Of a DNA stretch of 64,000 nucleotides, positions 22,835-34,458 are shown in pieces. The notes under the pieces are model-generated. The model was not told the DNA's origin and did not search any database. It saw nothing but the letters and a program-made list of their open reading frames with translations. This DNA is from Pseudorasbora parva (taxonomy: Eukaryota; Chordata; Actinopteri; Cypriniformes; Gobionidae): contig NC_090172.1 of the NCBI RefSeq assembly GCF_024679245.1, forward strand, positions 8,231,233 through 8,295,232, in the 5' to 3' direction. The position numbers and the translations under genes are program-made. How positions within the stretch are numbered: position 1 is the first letter of the stretch; every line of letters begins with the position of its first letter.

Positions 22835-23085
22835 TTTGCAGGGGCGACGCCCTTGGCGACAAGCAGACTGAGGGGCGGCCCGCTACCGACTGCTAAGAAC
22901 TGCTGGGCTCAGTTCTCAACAGTGTCGCCGAAATGGTCATCTTGTGAGATGGGAGCATACTTTAGGGAGCGTACTTTAACGACCACTCACATCTCAGCAA
23001 GGCAAGCCAAGGGGCGTTTCTGGACCACAGAGGTGGACATCGTCTGGCCGAGGGCCTGCACCGTGACCTGATTACGGTTAGTCAA
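22835..23085 (-). pseudogene. DIRS Gag-like remnant, copy 1
   Basis: The minus strand reads VTVQALGQTMSTSVVQKR, then LACLAEM followed by a stop, then KVRSLKYAPISQDDHFGDTV, another stop, and AQQF. The same-frame continuation past two stop codons and the APISQ-x-x-x-FGDTVE pattern match the region upstream of pol in fish DIRS elements. This family's Gag-like protein packages the RNA. It is separated from the polymerase by a later retroelement insertion. Confidence 0.65.
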
Positions 23086-23099
23086 CATGTGCAGTAAAC

Positions 23100-23735
23100 C
23101 TCTCCTGTTGGCCACCAGGGAGGGCGCTACAATGGGAAATAGGCCAGGGGACAGCGCACAGAGCGGCAAGCGAGCGCTGGGTTGCCATGACAACGCGCGC
23201 TGCAGCCAAGCGGCAACCTCCCGCGATCTCTCTTGAAGCCAATACGGAAGTAATGTAAACTGCAATTCCTCAACTGGCCACTAGGGACAGGCTCCAGAAG
23301 GGAGCAGAATCTCATTGAGCCCCATGTTAAAATTCTCAACTTTAAAGCAGAAAAAAACATGTTTACAGCCTGGTACAAATTGTGGTTTTGGCTTATAAGG
23401 CTAATTTTGATCTTCATGACAACTCTGAGGGGGGTGAATTTTTTTATAACTCATTCGTTTACGTTATATAAAGCCTTAAGTTTCTGCATAATTAAGGGCG
23501 TGGTTACAAGTGGATAGCCATTTATCCGCCGTCTGTAGTTATTGCGTCACCTCAGCTCCGCGCACATCCCGCCTTTTTGCCCATTTTCTGTTATCCGGGA
23601 CTGACACGCGATGACTCGCTCACAAGATGGCAACGCCCAGCTCGGCCATACTTTAAGCTTCAGAACGGCTTATCGGAATCCTATGGGTGACGTCACGGAC
23701 ACTACGTCCATATTTTTTTACAGTCTATGGCTGCA
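23100..23735. repeat. Unclassified fish repeat
   Basis: The right end contains CCTATGGGTGACGTCACGGA and TTTTTTTACAGTCTATGG, a combination I know from repeated fish sequence. CpG-rich and non-coding. A related TTTTTTTACAGTCTACGATG end appears at about 45410. Its superfamily is not clear. Confidence 0.5.
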
Positions 23736-23893
23736 GCTTAGCCGCTCAACGGCACACGACATGCAGAGAAGCGAGAGGACCGTCCGGGTTTCCCAGGGAA
23801 TGTGTATTGACAAAGGACACTATATTGACAAAGAGCACCGTCCTTTGGAAGAGACATTAAACCGAGGTCCAAAGAGGAAAGTTATTTGATAAT

Positions 23894-24172
23894 GAGTAGG
23901 GGTGTAACCCCGGCATCATGGCCAAATTTGCCCATTGGCCCCTGTTCATCATGGCCTCCTAATCATCCCCCTCTCCTGATTGGCTTCATCAATCTGTCTC
24001 CTCTTCACCAATCAGCTGGTGTGTGGTGGCCATTCTGATGCAATATGGCTGCTGTCGCATCATGCAGGTAGTGCTGCACATTGGTGGTGGTTGAGGAGAT
24101 CCCCTCCTTCGGGCTTAGAGTGCCCAGAAAAGAGCTATATAAATGCAAGAAATTATTATTAATTATTAAGTA
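23894..24172 (+). mobile_element. SINE/LINE 3' end
   Basis: Ends in AAAAGAGCTATATAAATGCA and an ATT tail (24131-24172), preceded by GTGCTGCACATTGGTGGTGG and ATCATGGCCTCCTAATCATC blocks. I recognise these as parts of a very abundant fish non-LTR retroelement. It appears 5'-truncated. Confidence 0.65.
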
Positions 24173-24519
24173 AAATTATCGAATGAAACCTTATTGTACA
24201 TTGTGACCAATATAAGACTTTCAACATTTTATCAGACAATTTATTTTGGTGCTCATAAAAATGTATTATGCAATGTCATCTCCCTAAATATCCATCTCAA
24301 AAAATAAATAATTATTAAAATGACATTTTATATTTCGAACTGTATGGGGTGGACCATTGGTCTGCTATGTTCTCAGATACGGTCTCCTATGATTAGTATT
24401 TATGATAACAAGACGACTTTATAGGAAAAACTGAAATAACATAATTTGACAGAACTGTGTGGATGGAAATTGGGAGGCAGCGACTCTTGACAGGTGCTTC
24501 TCTGATCTGAGAGAAGTCA
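24173..24519. other. Non-coding DNA
   Basis: Nothing identified. Confidence 0.4.
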
Positions 24520-24870
24520 GATGAAAATAAGCAGAGAGGGAGACAGAAGGAGGTGGGGGAAAGTGAATTATCAATCTGCTTTACATTTGAAGGTGATTAG
24601 AATTCTTCATTTCTTTTGTGTGGACCTGGGCAGAAAGAGGAGAAATGCTGTGGGGTGATGGGTTAATTGAAGAATAATACCCTTCAGAATGATGGATTTT
24701 GGTGACTTGAGATGTCAGAATCCATTATGGGGAATTCTCTCGTTTTAATTTTCCCTCTCCAATCACCCCCAACCCTCACTTTATTAATAATGCTCTGCAT
24801 TACATGTCCGGCCACCCTACGTTTACGTCTACCTCCCTATGTTTGGAGGGAAAATATACTTGATTAATAT
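24520..24870. promoter_or_regulatory. Candidate conserved non-coding element
   Basis: Complex unique sequence with GGTGATTAGAATTC, GGGTTAATTGAAGAATAAT and TTGATTAATATTCTG words and no frame. Texture-based call without alignment. Confidence 0.3.
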
Positions 24871-25563
24871 TCTGATGCGTAAGTACAACATTTTCAGCAG
24901 AACAGGGACTGAACAGCTTTAACTAACCCACAAATCCAGCACAAAGACATTAATTTAGCTTCTGGTTATATTATGATTAGTCTGCTCTTATCTCTCCAGT
25001 CTGCAGTTTGAATTTTCTGTCGAGACAAATGTTGTACCGAAGGACACTTGTTCTCTGACCCCAGTGGAATCTCTTTGGTGCTGAGCGGGTGAGAGAGACT
25101 GTGGTCAGCAGGAGGGATTTTTGCGGTTGTGGGCGTGACACATGCCACGACGGGTTGTAATACAACACAATCAGATGAGGTGACTTATGAGGAGTGTGTC
25201 TTTGTCAGAGTCTCACCTGTTTTCATTTCTCATCCTCTGCAGAATGTCGAGTACTCGGTTATGCTGGCGGGTGGCAACACTTGTGTCTATAGATTCCACA
25301 AATAAAGAGACGCTCATTTGACCGCTTGAAAGGGTCAAATCCTGAACAAGTTTATTTTTATTGCTGTTATTTCACTCGTGTCAGTGGTGCTGATGAACAC
25401 AACACTGTATTACATTCAAGTAATATTTCACCTAAAAAACTAATATTGATCCAATCCTTTATTATTATTGTTATTATTTATTTAGTATAAAGTTATAAAG
25501 CTGAAAAAAATATATCACATGTAGTGACAGTATTATATTGACATTCTAGCCATTTACTGCCTA
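24871..25563. other. Non-coding DNA
   Basis: No gene. Two overlapping 60-residue minus-strand frames near 25000 show nothing recognisable. Confidence 0.4.
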
Positions 25564-25763
25564 CACTGTAAAAAAAAAAAAAAATCAGGTCTCCAACTGA
25601 AAGAATTCTAGTGACTGATCCCATCTAAATTTTTCAGTTGGCCAAATTTAATTTCTGTGAATTCAATTGCATCAATTTACAAATTCAATTTGGCCAACTG
25701 AAAAGTTTAGATGTGATTAGTGACTAGAAAATTTATATTGGAAACATGATGTTTTTTACAGTG
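25564..25763. mobile_element. CACTGTAAA-type foldback MITE
   Basis: Starts CACTGTAAAAAA and ends TTTTTTACAGTG, with TA on both flanks (25562-25563 and 25764-25765). The interior is a hairpin whose arms (25608-25650 and 25684-25727) contain CCAACTGAAAA and the GTGACTAGAA word. TA flanks suggest Tc1/mariner-type mobilisation; the CACTG terminus suggests CACTA. Undecided. Confidence 0.75.
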
Positions 25764-25849
25764 TACAAATCTGAATTATATATTAATATGTTGTTGGATG
25801 CAAAATCAATGCACTCACCTATGGTGTTTCAAAATGGTGGCCCACTGGG

Positions 25850-26285
25850 TAGAATGGTAGAAATGCAATGGCCCACTGAAGTGGCTTAAAACATGCAGCA
25901 TTATTCAATGTGTTGAGGTAATTTGGACTGAAACATGAAACTAGTACGGGACATATCGGGCAGCTCCTCCAATTTTTTTTTAATAGCCAATAGCACTTAG
26001 TTTATATGACAGCTCGACCAGATCTCTAACTGTTTCTCTTCCAAATCGCTTAAAAATATAGCATTCTGTGCTGTAATCAAATGGGTCTGATAAGTTTTGT
26101 GATCTGTGCCGACTCGCACATATGATCGGCTCTGTGCTATCGCATCTCTGGACCAGAGCAGACTGTTCATGTGCTGTGGCAGTTCAGTCGTTCCCTCTCC
26201 CCTACATAGAGCATTATGAGCCATTCACCATATAGAAAATAGTGACTAATTTTAGTCACAGCATCAGCGTCTATATTTGGGGGCA
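25850..26285 (-). repeat. Unclassified dispersed repeat, copy 2
   Basis: Reverse-complement partner of 17575-18045; see there for the shared blocks. The two copies are 8 kb apart and inverted. Confidence 0.75.
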
Positions 26286-28139
26286 GGATGCCTGATGAGA
26301 AGTTGAAGTGCAGATCAACTCCATATTGGTCAAAGTGAGAGACTGTATGTTTTATATGCTTATCTTCTACATGCGATTTTCACTCCGAAACTGCTGCCTT
26401 CTGTAGCTCTTTAACGTTAGCTGTGCTTCAAGCTGTGGGGATGATTCGCTGCGGATCTGTCACACTAAGCCTTGCTAATAGCAAGAAGAATTTTCAACAA
26501 AAATTATATCAGAAAAAAGTTAACAGAGCAAATATTATCTGCCGCAGTTGTTCGAATTTTATTTTGTCACAGGCTCTGACTTCCTTCTTCGATACTCAGC
26601 AGGTTTAAAATTGCACACAATACTAACTCACTAGTTCAATATACGAACTGCACTAATTATAGCTTCGAGCCACTTTTTGGTTTTCAGTATGTGCATGATG
26701 CAAACGCTCACGAATAACAAGGTATTTTCCCATGAAATCAGACCCAAGACCTCCAAATATTATTCTGATGATTCTCTAATGAGAATTTAGAAACAGATGA
26801 TGTACTAGCTCATTTATACAATTTTGTTCATTTTCCATATGCACCTCATCTTTGAAAAAGCAAAAGTAAAAAGAGAAATATTTACATAATTTGACATGAG
26901 TTTATTTGGTATTAATATACTGAAAGTAACAAATCAAAACAATTCTGCATTCAGTTTTTTAAAGGAAAGAAAGTTAGTGTGTTCCTTAAAATGTGCATGA
27001 TTTCAAAAGTTTGTACTCATTCCAGGGTTTCTTCTTGGGAGGCAATATTATATGAAAAGCTGCTTTGGAACAATATGTCAAGCACACACAAATGAATTCA
27101 CATGCAAATGCATTTAAATCCAAAATGTGTTTCTCATCTAACTTTAGAAATAATACTTTTAATAAGAAATCCTTTGGTAGCATGTTGTTTTATACAGTCA
27201 CTTTTTTATTATTTTTCTCAAACCGTATAAAAGAGGCTTTATATATCCAAATACATGGCAGTCTTTATATTTTAGGAAGTATGTGCTTTGCAGGGGATCA
27301 TCATATTTTGGGTTCCTTGACATTAAAATGGTTGGAAACCCTTACATTTACCATCTGTGACTTTTTTTTTTTTTTTTTTTTTTTTTACAATTGATTACCC
27401 AAACAAGTAACATTCTATCTGTAGCTGTAATTCATCATTTCTGCACCACTAGCATGACAAAATGGAAATGCAGAAATTATTACCTTCTCCCAAACACTCC
27501 CTAATCTGCCAATGGTCATTCAAGTAGATAGTCCCACCCCAAATTCATGCTATTGGATGAGTCAATGTTTTTTTTTAAATGCAAAAAAACAAAAACACAC
27601 ACAAAACTATGTTTGGACAGTGCCAAAAGAGACATTTATGAGGTAATAATTTTACAAATTACTTTTACTTATAGCGATAGTATATAGAATATTATAGCAC
27701 AAAACAATGGCACACTTCACCTTTAAGAGAGCACACGGTCACAATGACAAATGTGGAAATTATTCATCACTTGTGTGTGTTTTTAATTCAGCTGAGCCGG
27801 GGAAATCTCTGATCAGGCACAATATTTGGGTGACTGCACACAAACACGGCAGACAGAAGAGCGGGGCGAGTAAATTCTGCCTGTCTTACGTTTTTTCGCG
27901 AGGAGGCAATCTTCACCGAAGCGCTAATGCAATAGCCAGTGTCAGCTACTTTATCATCACTCGAGGTGACAAATGGGGGACAAGAGCATCTCAAATATTC
28001 CAGCAGGCCAGCAGGTACAGGCTCAGATGAAAAAGAAGATAGTTACACTTTAGTTTTCTTTATAGGCTGGAGGAAGAGAGGAAGGCCAATCACAGAGAGA
28101 GGGCACAAGGCTGGCAGAAGTGGATAACAAAGAGAATTT
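26286..28139. other. AT-rich non-coding DNA with a T homopolymer
   Basis: No gene. A run of 25 T residues lies at 27362-27386. The 107-codon plus frame at 27707-28030 has no recognisable domain. Confidence 0.45.
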
Positions 28140-28335
28140 ACAGTATACGCTGTGTTTTAGCAGCTGGTACCTGCGTGTAACAATGACAGCATAATGAATT
28201 GAGACAAATGCATTTTTTATTGCCTACCCTTTCCCTTAAGCCCAGTTCGCTGCACTTAGCATTCAGAACACCCCCCCCCCCCCAATCATTCAGACAGCTG
28301 GAAACAGAATTCATCCGATTTGTTCTGCTGCAACT
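28140..28335. promoter_or_regulatory. Candidate conserved non-coding element
   Basis: Complex sequence with AACAATGACAGCATAATGAAT (SOX/homeodomain-like words) around 28179-28199. It is interrupted by a 13-base C run at 28271-28283. Conservation not tested. Confidence 0.25.
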
Positions 28336-28480
28336 CTTTCTCTCTCCCTTCCTCTCTCTCTCTCGCTCTCTCACGCTCACTGTTGTAATAGGATCTGCAA
28401 GAATCATTCAAAGGCTAGATATAATTTACTGCTCTTTGTGCACAACACCCCCACCCCCACCCCCCCAACCGACCCCGTCC
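28336..28480. repeat. Low-complexity CT-rich and C-rich tracts
   Basis: CTCTCTCCCTTCCTCTCTC-type sequence (about 28338-28380) and a CCCCCACCCCCACCCCCCC tract (about 28446-28470). Confidence 0.85.
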
Positions 28481-28980
28481 TCAATCGCACAAGGTGCCCT
28501 GCGGATGAACTAATCACACTTGAAATATTATTTCTCCATCTTATTCCCCCGTTTTATGAACAGCTCTGGTTTTATGGTGCAATGGGTTTAACCCCTGCCT
28601 AGTCGCACCCCTGCTCATGTGAGTGCATGTGTTTGCTGCAGGGCTGGGAGATAATGGAGATAAACTGTCGCAAACATCTTCCTGTTCATCATCTACAACT
28701 GGCTATGCCGTGACAAAGATCTGTTCTTAATTTCTGTTGTACCTGCAGCTTAATTTCCCCAGAGATGCTTTTTAATATGTAATGAAAATACAGGAAGAAA
28801 AAAGAGAAACACCCTAGTCTTGTTGCCAGGAGCTAGCCATTACCAATAAAAGGGACATTACATGAATAAGGTACACTTTAGTGTCCCATGACTTTTAAAA
28901 AGAAATAAAACATTAGAGCCATAAATACATTTTTGTGTTGTGTTTTTTTGTGTGGACTATTAGGGGATAGGGAATATTGA

Positions 28981-29054
28981 TATGATAGATATGTTAGTTA
29001 ACCTAACATAAAATATGATATGATAGATATGTTAGTTAACCTAACATAAAATAC
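28981..29054. repeat. 38-bp tandem duplication
   Basis: A unit beginning TATGATAGATATGTTAGTTA is repeated exactly at 28981 and 29019. Each unit contains the near-palindrome GTTAGTTAACCTAAC. The perfect match suggests a recent duplication. Confidence 0.9.
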
Positions 29055-30256
29055 CCAGTTTAAAACACATGCTACCTGTAATTTTGGCCTGCGCACCTCA
29101 GAGGTCTTGGCCTTTTTGACTGTATCAGAGATTGATCTTGATTCAAACACCCACACGATCTCCAAATCACACTGGAACATTCAAATTTGCGTTCAGAGAA
29201 GCAATTATTATTATGTTGCAAAAATTCTAATTATAACAGAAGTACTGGTATAAAAGTTTATATTTTGGATAAAAACACTGATGTCTATGGTAGCTATCAA
29301 AATAGAGCACTTGGTGCTTCAAATAACGATTGTATTGGTTACATTGTTATGCCATCAGGGGGCGACAAATAACTGTTAAAAAGTGTTTGTCATTGAATCA
29401 TTCAATTCAATTGTTCATTTGTTTGGAAAAGCTGATTCATCCGGTAATGAAACAAGTGAAGTATTTATGAAGGAGTCATGGAATAATTCCTTCAAACAGA
29501 TTTTTTTAAAAATAATAATTAATTCAAAGCAATTAAACATTTTAAATAGACTGCAGCAAGTAACATTTTTTAGAACCTGTAGTACATTATTTTGTTTAGT
29601 TGTCTGTGTAAAATCATGGGATAGTCTTTATTTCTGTTTGAAGAACAAAAGAAAAAACAAAGTGATTCTCAATTTATCCAGAGTTGTGCAGCTCTAGTGA
29701 TATTGATATATATATTCAAGATTCCCGCGGTGTCTTAAATTTGACTAGGTGAAGCCTGCAGAAACCCTGATATATATAGATCAGCTCTTGTGGGTATGCG
29801 TATCATATGCGTAAAGTGCGTATCATAAGCACACGAAAAACCACGTACCACGCCAAAACATACACATTCCTCATTAACCTTTTAGAGAGCACAGAATCTT
29901 GTTAAAGAAAGGCAAAGGGCCTTTACATAAACTTAATTTAGTATAGGTGTGTGTGGTATGGTGTATATTACAGTAGCGGTATATACTTATCACTCAAACC
30001 AAAATGAAAACTGCTTCACATTTGTTACAATTGAGTTAAAAACTAAATATCAGAGCAGTTAAATTAACATGGAAACTTTCATGGAAATTTCTCAGTACCT
30101 GTAGCTAACTAAAAATGACTTGGTAATAGTAAATCCACATTTTTCCATTATGCCTAACATCACCCCTTTATGCATTTTTATTTATCTTGACTGCACTGGG
30201 ACACGTATCGCTCTGTTTTTTTTACATTACTCTTTTTTCTGTCACTCATGTGTTAA
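29055..30256. other. AT-rich non-coding DNA with small hAT traces
   Basis: Two hAT-like ends occur: GCAGAAACCCTG near 29769, the reverse complement of a CAGGGTTTCTGC terminus, and AGAGTTGTGCAGCTCTA near 29695. No partner ends were found. No gene. Confidence 0.4.
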
Positions 30257-31423
30257 AGGGGGGGTGAAACACTCAGTTTCAGTCAATCTCATGTCAATCT
30301 TGAGTACCTATAGAGTAGTATTGCATCCTTCATATCTCCAAAAAGTCTTTAGTTGTATTATATTTATAAAAGAAAAATTGGCTGTACCGAGTCTTTCCGG
30401 AAAAAAACGAGCGCCTAGAGGCGTATCGAGTGGGCGGAGCTAAAGAATGACAAGCGTGCAAAGAGGTGACGTCCTCAAGCGTGGAGAAACTCATGGCTAT
30501 CACAGATAATGATCCAGAATCATTCGGAGGCTGAAATAAATTGAACAGGAGAAACGGCAACAGCAGATGTCCGTCTCTGTGGTATGTACTGTATTTAGTG
30601 GCCTGTCAACATTTGTGTGTCTTCACTCGCAGTTTTTGAGGACATGATTCGGTTTATGGACTATTGTATGTGATTATACCTTAGCAGTAGCAAGCAAACC
30701 GGTTTTGCACGTCAGACTAGTGTACATAGAACAACAATAGAGTCTGTTAGCGCATTTGAATGACGAAGCACGCGATCGTGTCGTTTACTGATGTTTACTT
30801 TCGATGAGCCAACAGCAGAGACATTTGAAGCAGTTTTACTCACCGGCTGCTTCCAAAGCAGGACCGAACCTTTATCGCTGGGACCGCTCCGTCAAAAACA
30901 CACTTCTTTGGTATGATTTGACGAAGTCCTGACAGTAGTGAACGGTGGAGATCCACTTTGCGACACGACTGAAGCGATGTTGTGAAGCTTCCCGTCATTT
31001 CTGCGTTCAAATCGGGTCAAATGCAGCGCTGCCTTCCCGGAATGCTGTGCTGAAGCATTGAAGTCGCTTGATGTCACCCATAGGAATAAAGTGGAGCGCG
31101 GCGTCTGGATCGACTGGATCTGCACCTGAGTGTTTACGGGCGTGCATTTGTTCTCTCGCTCTAGTCGCGCGCGCACCCTTCCGGGAGAAGAGCCCGTACG
31201 GCCCATACAAGGACCTTCCGCTCTATTAACATCAAGCCGACCCTTACTTGAAAAATTCTCCAAAACTTGTGAGAAACTGGAAGGAGTATTTTTAACACAG
31301 AAATACTCCATCAAACGTCCAACATTAGTTTTTGAAACTTTGTCTATGTTTAGGATGGGAATCCAAGTCTTTAACAGTGTAAAAAGCTCAGTATGCATGA
31401 AACAGCATTTCACCCCCCCCCCT
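30257..31423. mobile_element. TTAA-flanked non-autonomous DNA transposon
   Basis: Flanked by TTAA at 30253-30256 and 31424-31427. The ends are AGGGGGGGTGAAA and the reverse complement of AGGGGGGGGGGTGAAATG. At 1167 bp it is of the size and start sequence of elements I know from cyprinid genomes. A 185-codon minus frame (30892-31449) runs out through the terminus and shows no transposase motif, so it is not a gene. Superfamily piggyBac or Kolobok, judged from the TTAA site. Confidence 0.88.
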
Positions 31424-31427
31424 TTAA

Positions 31428-32716
31428 CAAAGTAAGCGTAATAAGCCATATAGTATGGCTGCGTGTATACTGTTATACTATCAGGTCAATTAAATGCTCT
31501 GATGACTTCTCATTTGTGTAATAGTGTTTTTGCAAGACTTCTTTCTGTTCTGCTTCAGTGAATGCATCAAATGCACTGCTTTATTAAGACACACACTTCA
31601 CAGCATTCAGGTTTATCTGACTATACAGTGAGGAAGAACAGAAGCAAGACAATTCACAGAAAGACAGATTGTGTGCCAGGACTGTTTGCGGGAAAGTGAC
31701 AGAGATTTGTATGTAATTCTATTGATCAGGCCCCACCCCCATTGATCTCTGGAGTGTCAGCGGTGGTCTGGATTAAGAAGAAAGTCTTTTAACCTGTATG
31801 GGGCATTACATCATCAAAGAGCTCCCCAGGCCACATTGGCCAAATATGGTACAGGTAACTGGATTTGGGAGGGGAACTGACTCAATTTCAGGAACATCAT
31901 TTGGAGAAGTAAATGAGCTTTATTCTTTTGATTTCATCTGAGCACGCTCAAGTGTTCTTCTGCTACAGATTTTCTTTGGTTCTTGCATTCTTTAAGAGAA
32001 AGTTGAGTCTTGGGATGTGACCTACATCTCTTTATTTTAAGTTCTCCTTATTTGTACATTTCCCAAACATTGAGTCCTTTGATTCTTATGGTTTCTAAGG
32101 TAATTATAGTTTTCTATACTATATATAGAAAATATATATTACCCCCCCCCCAAAAAAAACAAAACAAAAACAACAACAAACAAATAAACAACAACAACAA
32201 AAACACCATATAGACTGACTTGACTAACCAGCATAAAGTCAGGTCCACACTGCAAATAATTCTGGACAAAAACAGACAATGAAAAGACATTCAGAGTAAT
32301 CGGTCACCAACACCAGTTTACTTTTTTGGTGACGTTTTTTTGGCAGACAGATCTGGGTATAGATTACTTAACTGATTTCAAAATTACAGTTAATGTAATC
32401 TAGATTACTCATTATAATGTAAGTAGTATTCTGACTACTTTTTGATTGCTTTTTAGATTACTTTAAGCCTAACTCGTCTATCACATTGATTTGAATAGGA
32501 TCATCTATATTGATTTATATATTATATTGATCTATGTTGTACCATATTGATATAAAAATACAAAATGAAAAGAAAATACATTTAATTCCTTGCTATTATC
32601 AACATGAACATGAAAGTGCGTATCTATTGCACAGATTGTATTTATTGCGCAATTAATATGCAAAAACATTTTTTTTTGCATGCATATAATACGTACTTCA
32701 CCGTGTAATACACACA
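31428..32716. other. Non-coding DNA with low-complexity tracts
   Basis: Contains a C run followed by A/AAC-rich sequence (32142-32205) and a GTAATCTAGATTACT-type repeat fragment (about 32375-32450) common in fish genomes. No gene. Confidence 0.45.
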
Positions 32717-32995
32717 TAATGTCTCGGTAATGTATGTCACCCTCGTTCCCTGAAGGAGGGAACAGAGACGTACGTCGGAACTGACAGACGAATTGGGGAT
32801 CTATTTTCAGAGACCAATCTACTTCAAGTGTTAAAAACGAGCCAATGAAGATTGGCATGCGTTTCACACATTCCACGTTCCACCCTGCGACATGGGTATA
32901 AATAAGGAAGTGGAATACTGCATCATTGTTTTCTGCTGAGGAGCCGAGACTAGTGACTCAGCCCCCTAGCAGAAGTGCAGCACATGGCGACGGGA
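32717..32995 (-). repeat. DIRS terminal repeat with TATA box, copy 2
   Basis: Begins AATGTCTCGGTAATGTATG and the CCCTCGTTCCCTGAAGGA block. A TATAAATA word at 32895-32902 (plus strand) is followed about 45 bp later by CTGCTGAGGAGCCGAGAC. This looks like the promoter part of the inverted terminal repeat, here lying at the 3' end and facing inward. Confidence 0.7.
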
Positions 32996-33032
32996 CGTAC
33001 GTCTCCATTGAAAGGGGGATATCAATATACCT

Positions 33033-33033
33033 C

Positions 33034-33070
<37 letters not shown>
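33033..33070. repeat. (TA)n(CA)n microsatellite
   Basis: TA repeats directly followed by CA repeats, within the DIRS copy. Confidence 0.95.
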
Positions 33071-33511
33071 TGGGACTAACCTGCCAGGGTAGTGCAAAAT
33101 ATGGCAGTCTCTGGGGTGGTTCCAACCGAGTTTCAGGGGGGAAAAAACACCTCCAGAGATGAAAGAGCGGGCTCTGTCAAGGGAAAGACACAGAGCTGGC
33201 CGAGAGGGTAGCGGTGCTGTGGAATATACACATATGGAGTTGCCGTTATGGAACCGCTACATATGGAACCCAGCCTACATACACGTTTCACAAGCATACA
33301 GGTGCAGGCCTGGCGTCAGACAGCCGCAACGCCTGGAACCGAAGGGATGACAGAGGAGCTTGACAGTGTTAACAATTTCTGGGGAACACAACTGGAGATA
33401 ATAAATGCACATATCTGGCCCAGAGGGAGGGAATGGCGGTGCAAGCCAACACTAGAATGGGCACTTAGCACTACTGGCCACTGGGGGCGAGTACCTGGGA
33501 AGATACCAACT

Positions 33512-34054
33512 CTACACAGAGGCTATAAAATCTAGCGAACATGTTATGTGTCGCCCCGCCTGCAGCTCTCTACATATATCTGTCAGCGAGGCGCCTTGAG
33601 CCAACGCCCAGGAAGAAGCCACACTTCTTGTTGAGTGTGCTCGCAACCCAAATGGGCAAGGCACGTCTTGGGACTGGTAGGCCAATATTATAGCATCCAC
33701 TGTCCAGTGTGCTAACCTCTGCTTGGAGACAGCCTTTCCCTTCCGTTGGCCTCTGTCACAGACGAAGAGCTGATCTGAGGTCCTAAAGCTTTGGTACCTG
33801 TCTATGTAAGCGTGAAGAGCGCGGATGGGACAAAGCAAAGCTAGGGCTGGGTCTGCCTCCTCCGAAGGCAGTGCTTGCAGGTTAACCACTTGATCCCGGA
33901 AGGGAGTGGTAGGAACCTTGGGCACGTAACTGGGCAACTCTTTGTTGACTGAAAGTGCATGCAGGTCCCCTACCCTCTTGATAGCTAATGCAGTCAAAAG
34001 TACTGTCTTTAACCGGCTCGATCGCGTCCTTCGCCAGTAGCAAATCGATCTCAA
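33512..34054 (-). pseudogene. DIRS tyrosine recombinase, nearly intact but frameshifted
   Basis: A 180-codon minus-strand frame contains LKTVLLTALAIKRVGDLHAL, YVPKV, LQALPSEEADPALALLCPIR, SDQLFVC, KQRLAHW and GLRAHSTRSVASSWALAQG. The H-x-x-R (HSTR) is the second half of the R-H-R-Y active site, and the arginine in KRVGD is a candidate for the first. The frame is lost just after SLTDIC. The adjacent frame carries FARFYSL (RFYSL at about 33533-33519) with the nucleophilic tyrosine. Tyrosine recombinases insert DIRS cDNA circles. The N-terminus is fused to the pol start by a deletion. Confidence 0.85.
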
Positions 34055-34420
34055 GACTTGAGCATCGCTGCTTCACACAGAGGTGAAGAGGATGCCCTTG
34101 TACTTGGGAGGCCGGTAGGCAAACTGAATCGTATAGCCGAGTCTGATGGTACGGGGAGCTGTAGCTAAGCCCCCAAAGTCTGACCCAGCGGGACCAACGG
34201 CACCACCGGCATACCAGCGGTCAAGTAGGGCAGCGAGTTGGAATAGACAGACCCAACTTGGGCAGCCCGGAGTGTTGTCCGAGTATTTCAGGGTGGGGCG
34301 GAGTGTGGGTGAGAAGGCCTGGGGGCGTCCTCGGAGCCCACACTGCTGTCCCTGGCGAGGAAGGGAGTGGTAAAGCCTGGAGGCATTCCATACTAACAAA
34401 CTGGCCCTCTTGGGGCCCAT
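34014..34420 (-). pseudogene. DIRS pol N-terminal remnant, truncated at a deletion junction
   Basis: The minus strand reads RTIRLGYTIQFAYRPPKYKG and then, in a shifted frame, LEIDLLLAKDAIEPV. In copy 1 the equivalent LLAKDAIEPV continues into the reverse transcriptase; here it jumps straight into the recombinase at about 34010-34020. There is no polymerase motif. Confidence 0.75.
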
Positions 34421-34458
34421 GGAGAGAGGGAACTGCTCTTTTATTGAAAACGTGGGTA

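Larger units (their letters stand above)
20384..23098 (-). mobile_element. DIRS-type retrotransposon, copy 1, rearranged
   Basis: Minus-strand order is Gag remnant (23085-22835), a foreign retroelement insertion (22805-22092), reverse transcriptase (about 21805-21083), tyrosine recombinase (about 21075-20704) and a terminal repeat (from 20384). This gag - RT - tyrosine recombinase content is diagnostic of DIRS elements, which integrate through a recombinase instead of a DDE integrase. RNase H and the N-terminal part of the recombinase are missing, and the 5' end is lost near 23098. It cannot be autonomous. Confidence 0.85.

Noticed and set aside
30892..31449. 185-codon open frame on the minus strand
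   Set aside because: It runs through the terminus of the TTAA element at 31423, begins outside the element and shows no transposase or other domain.
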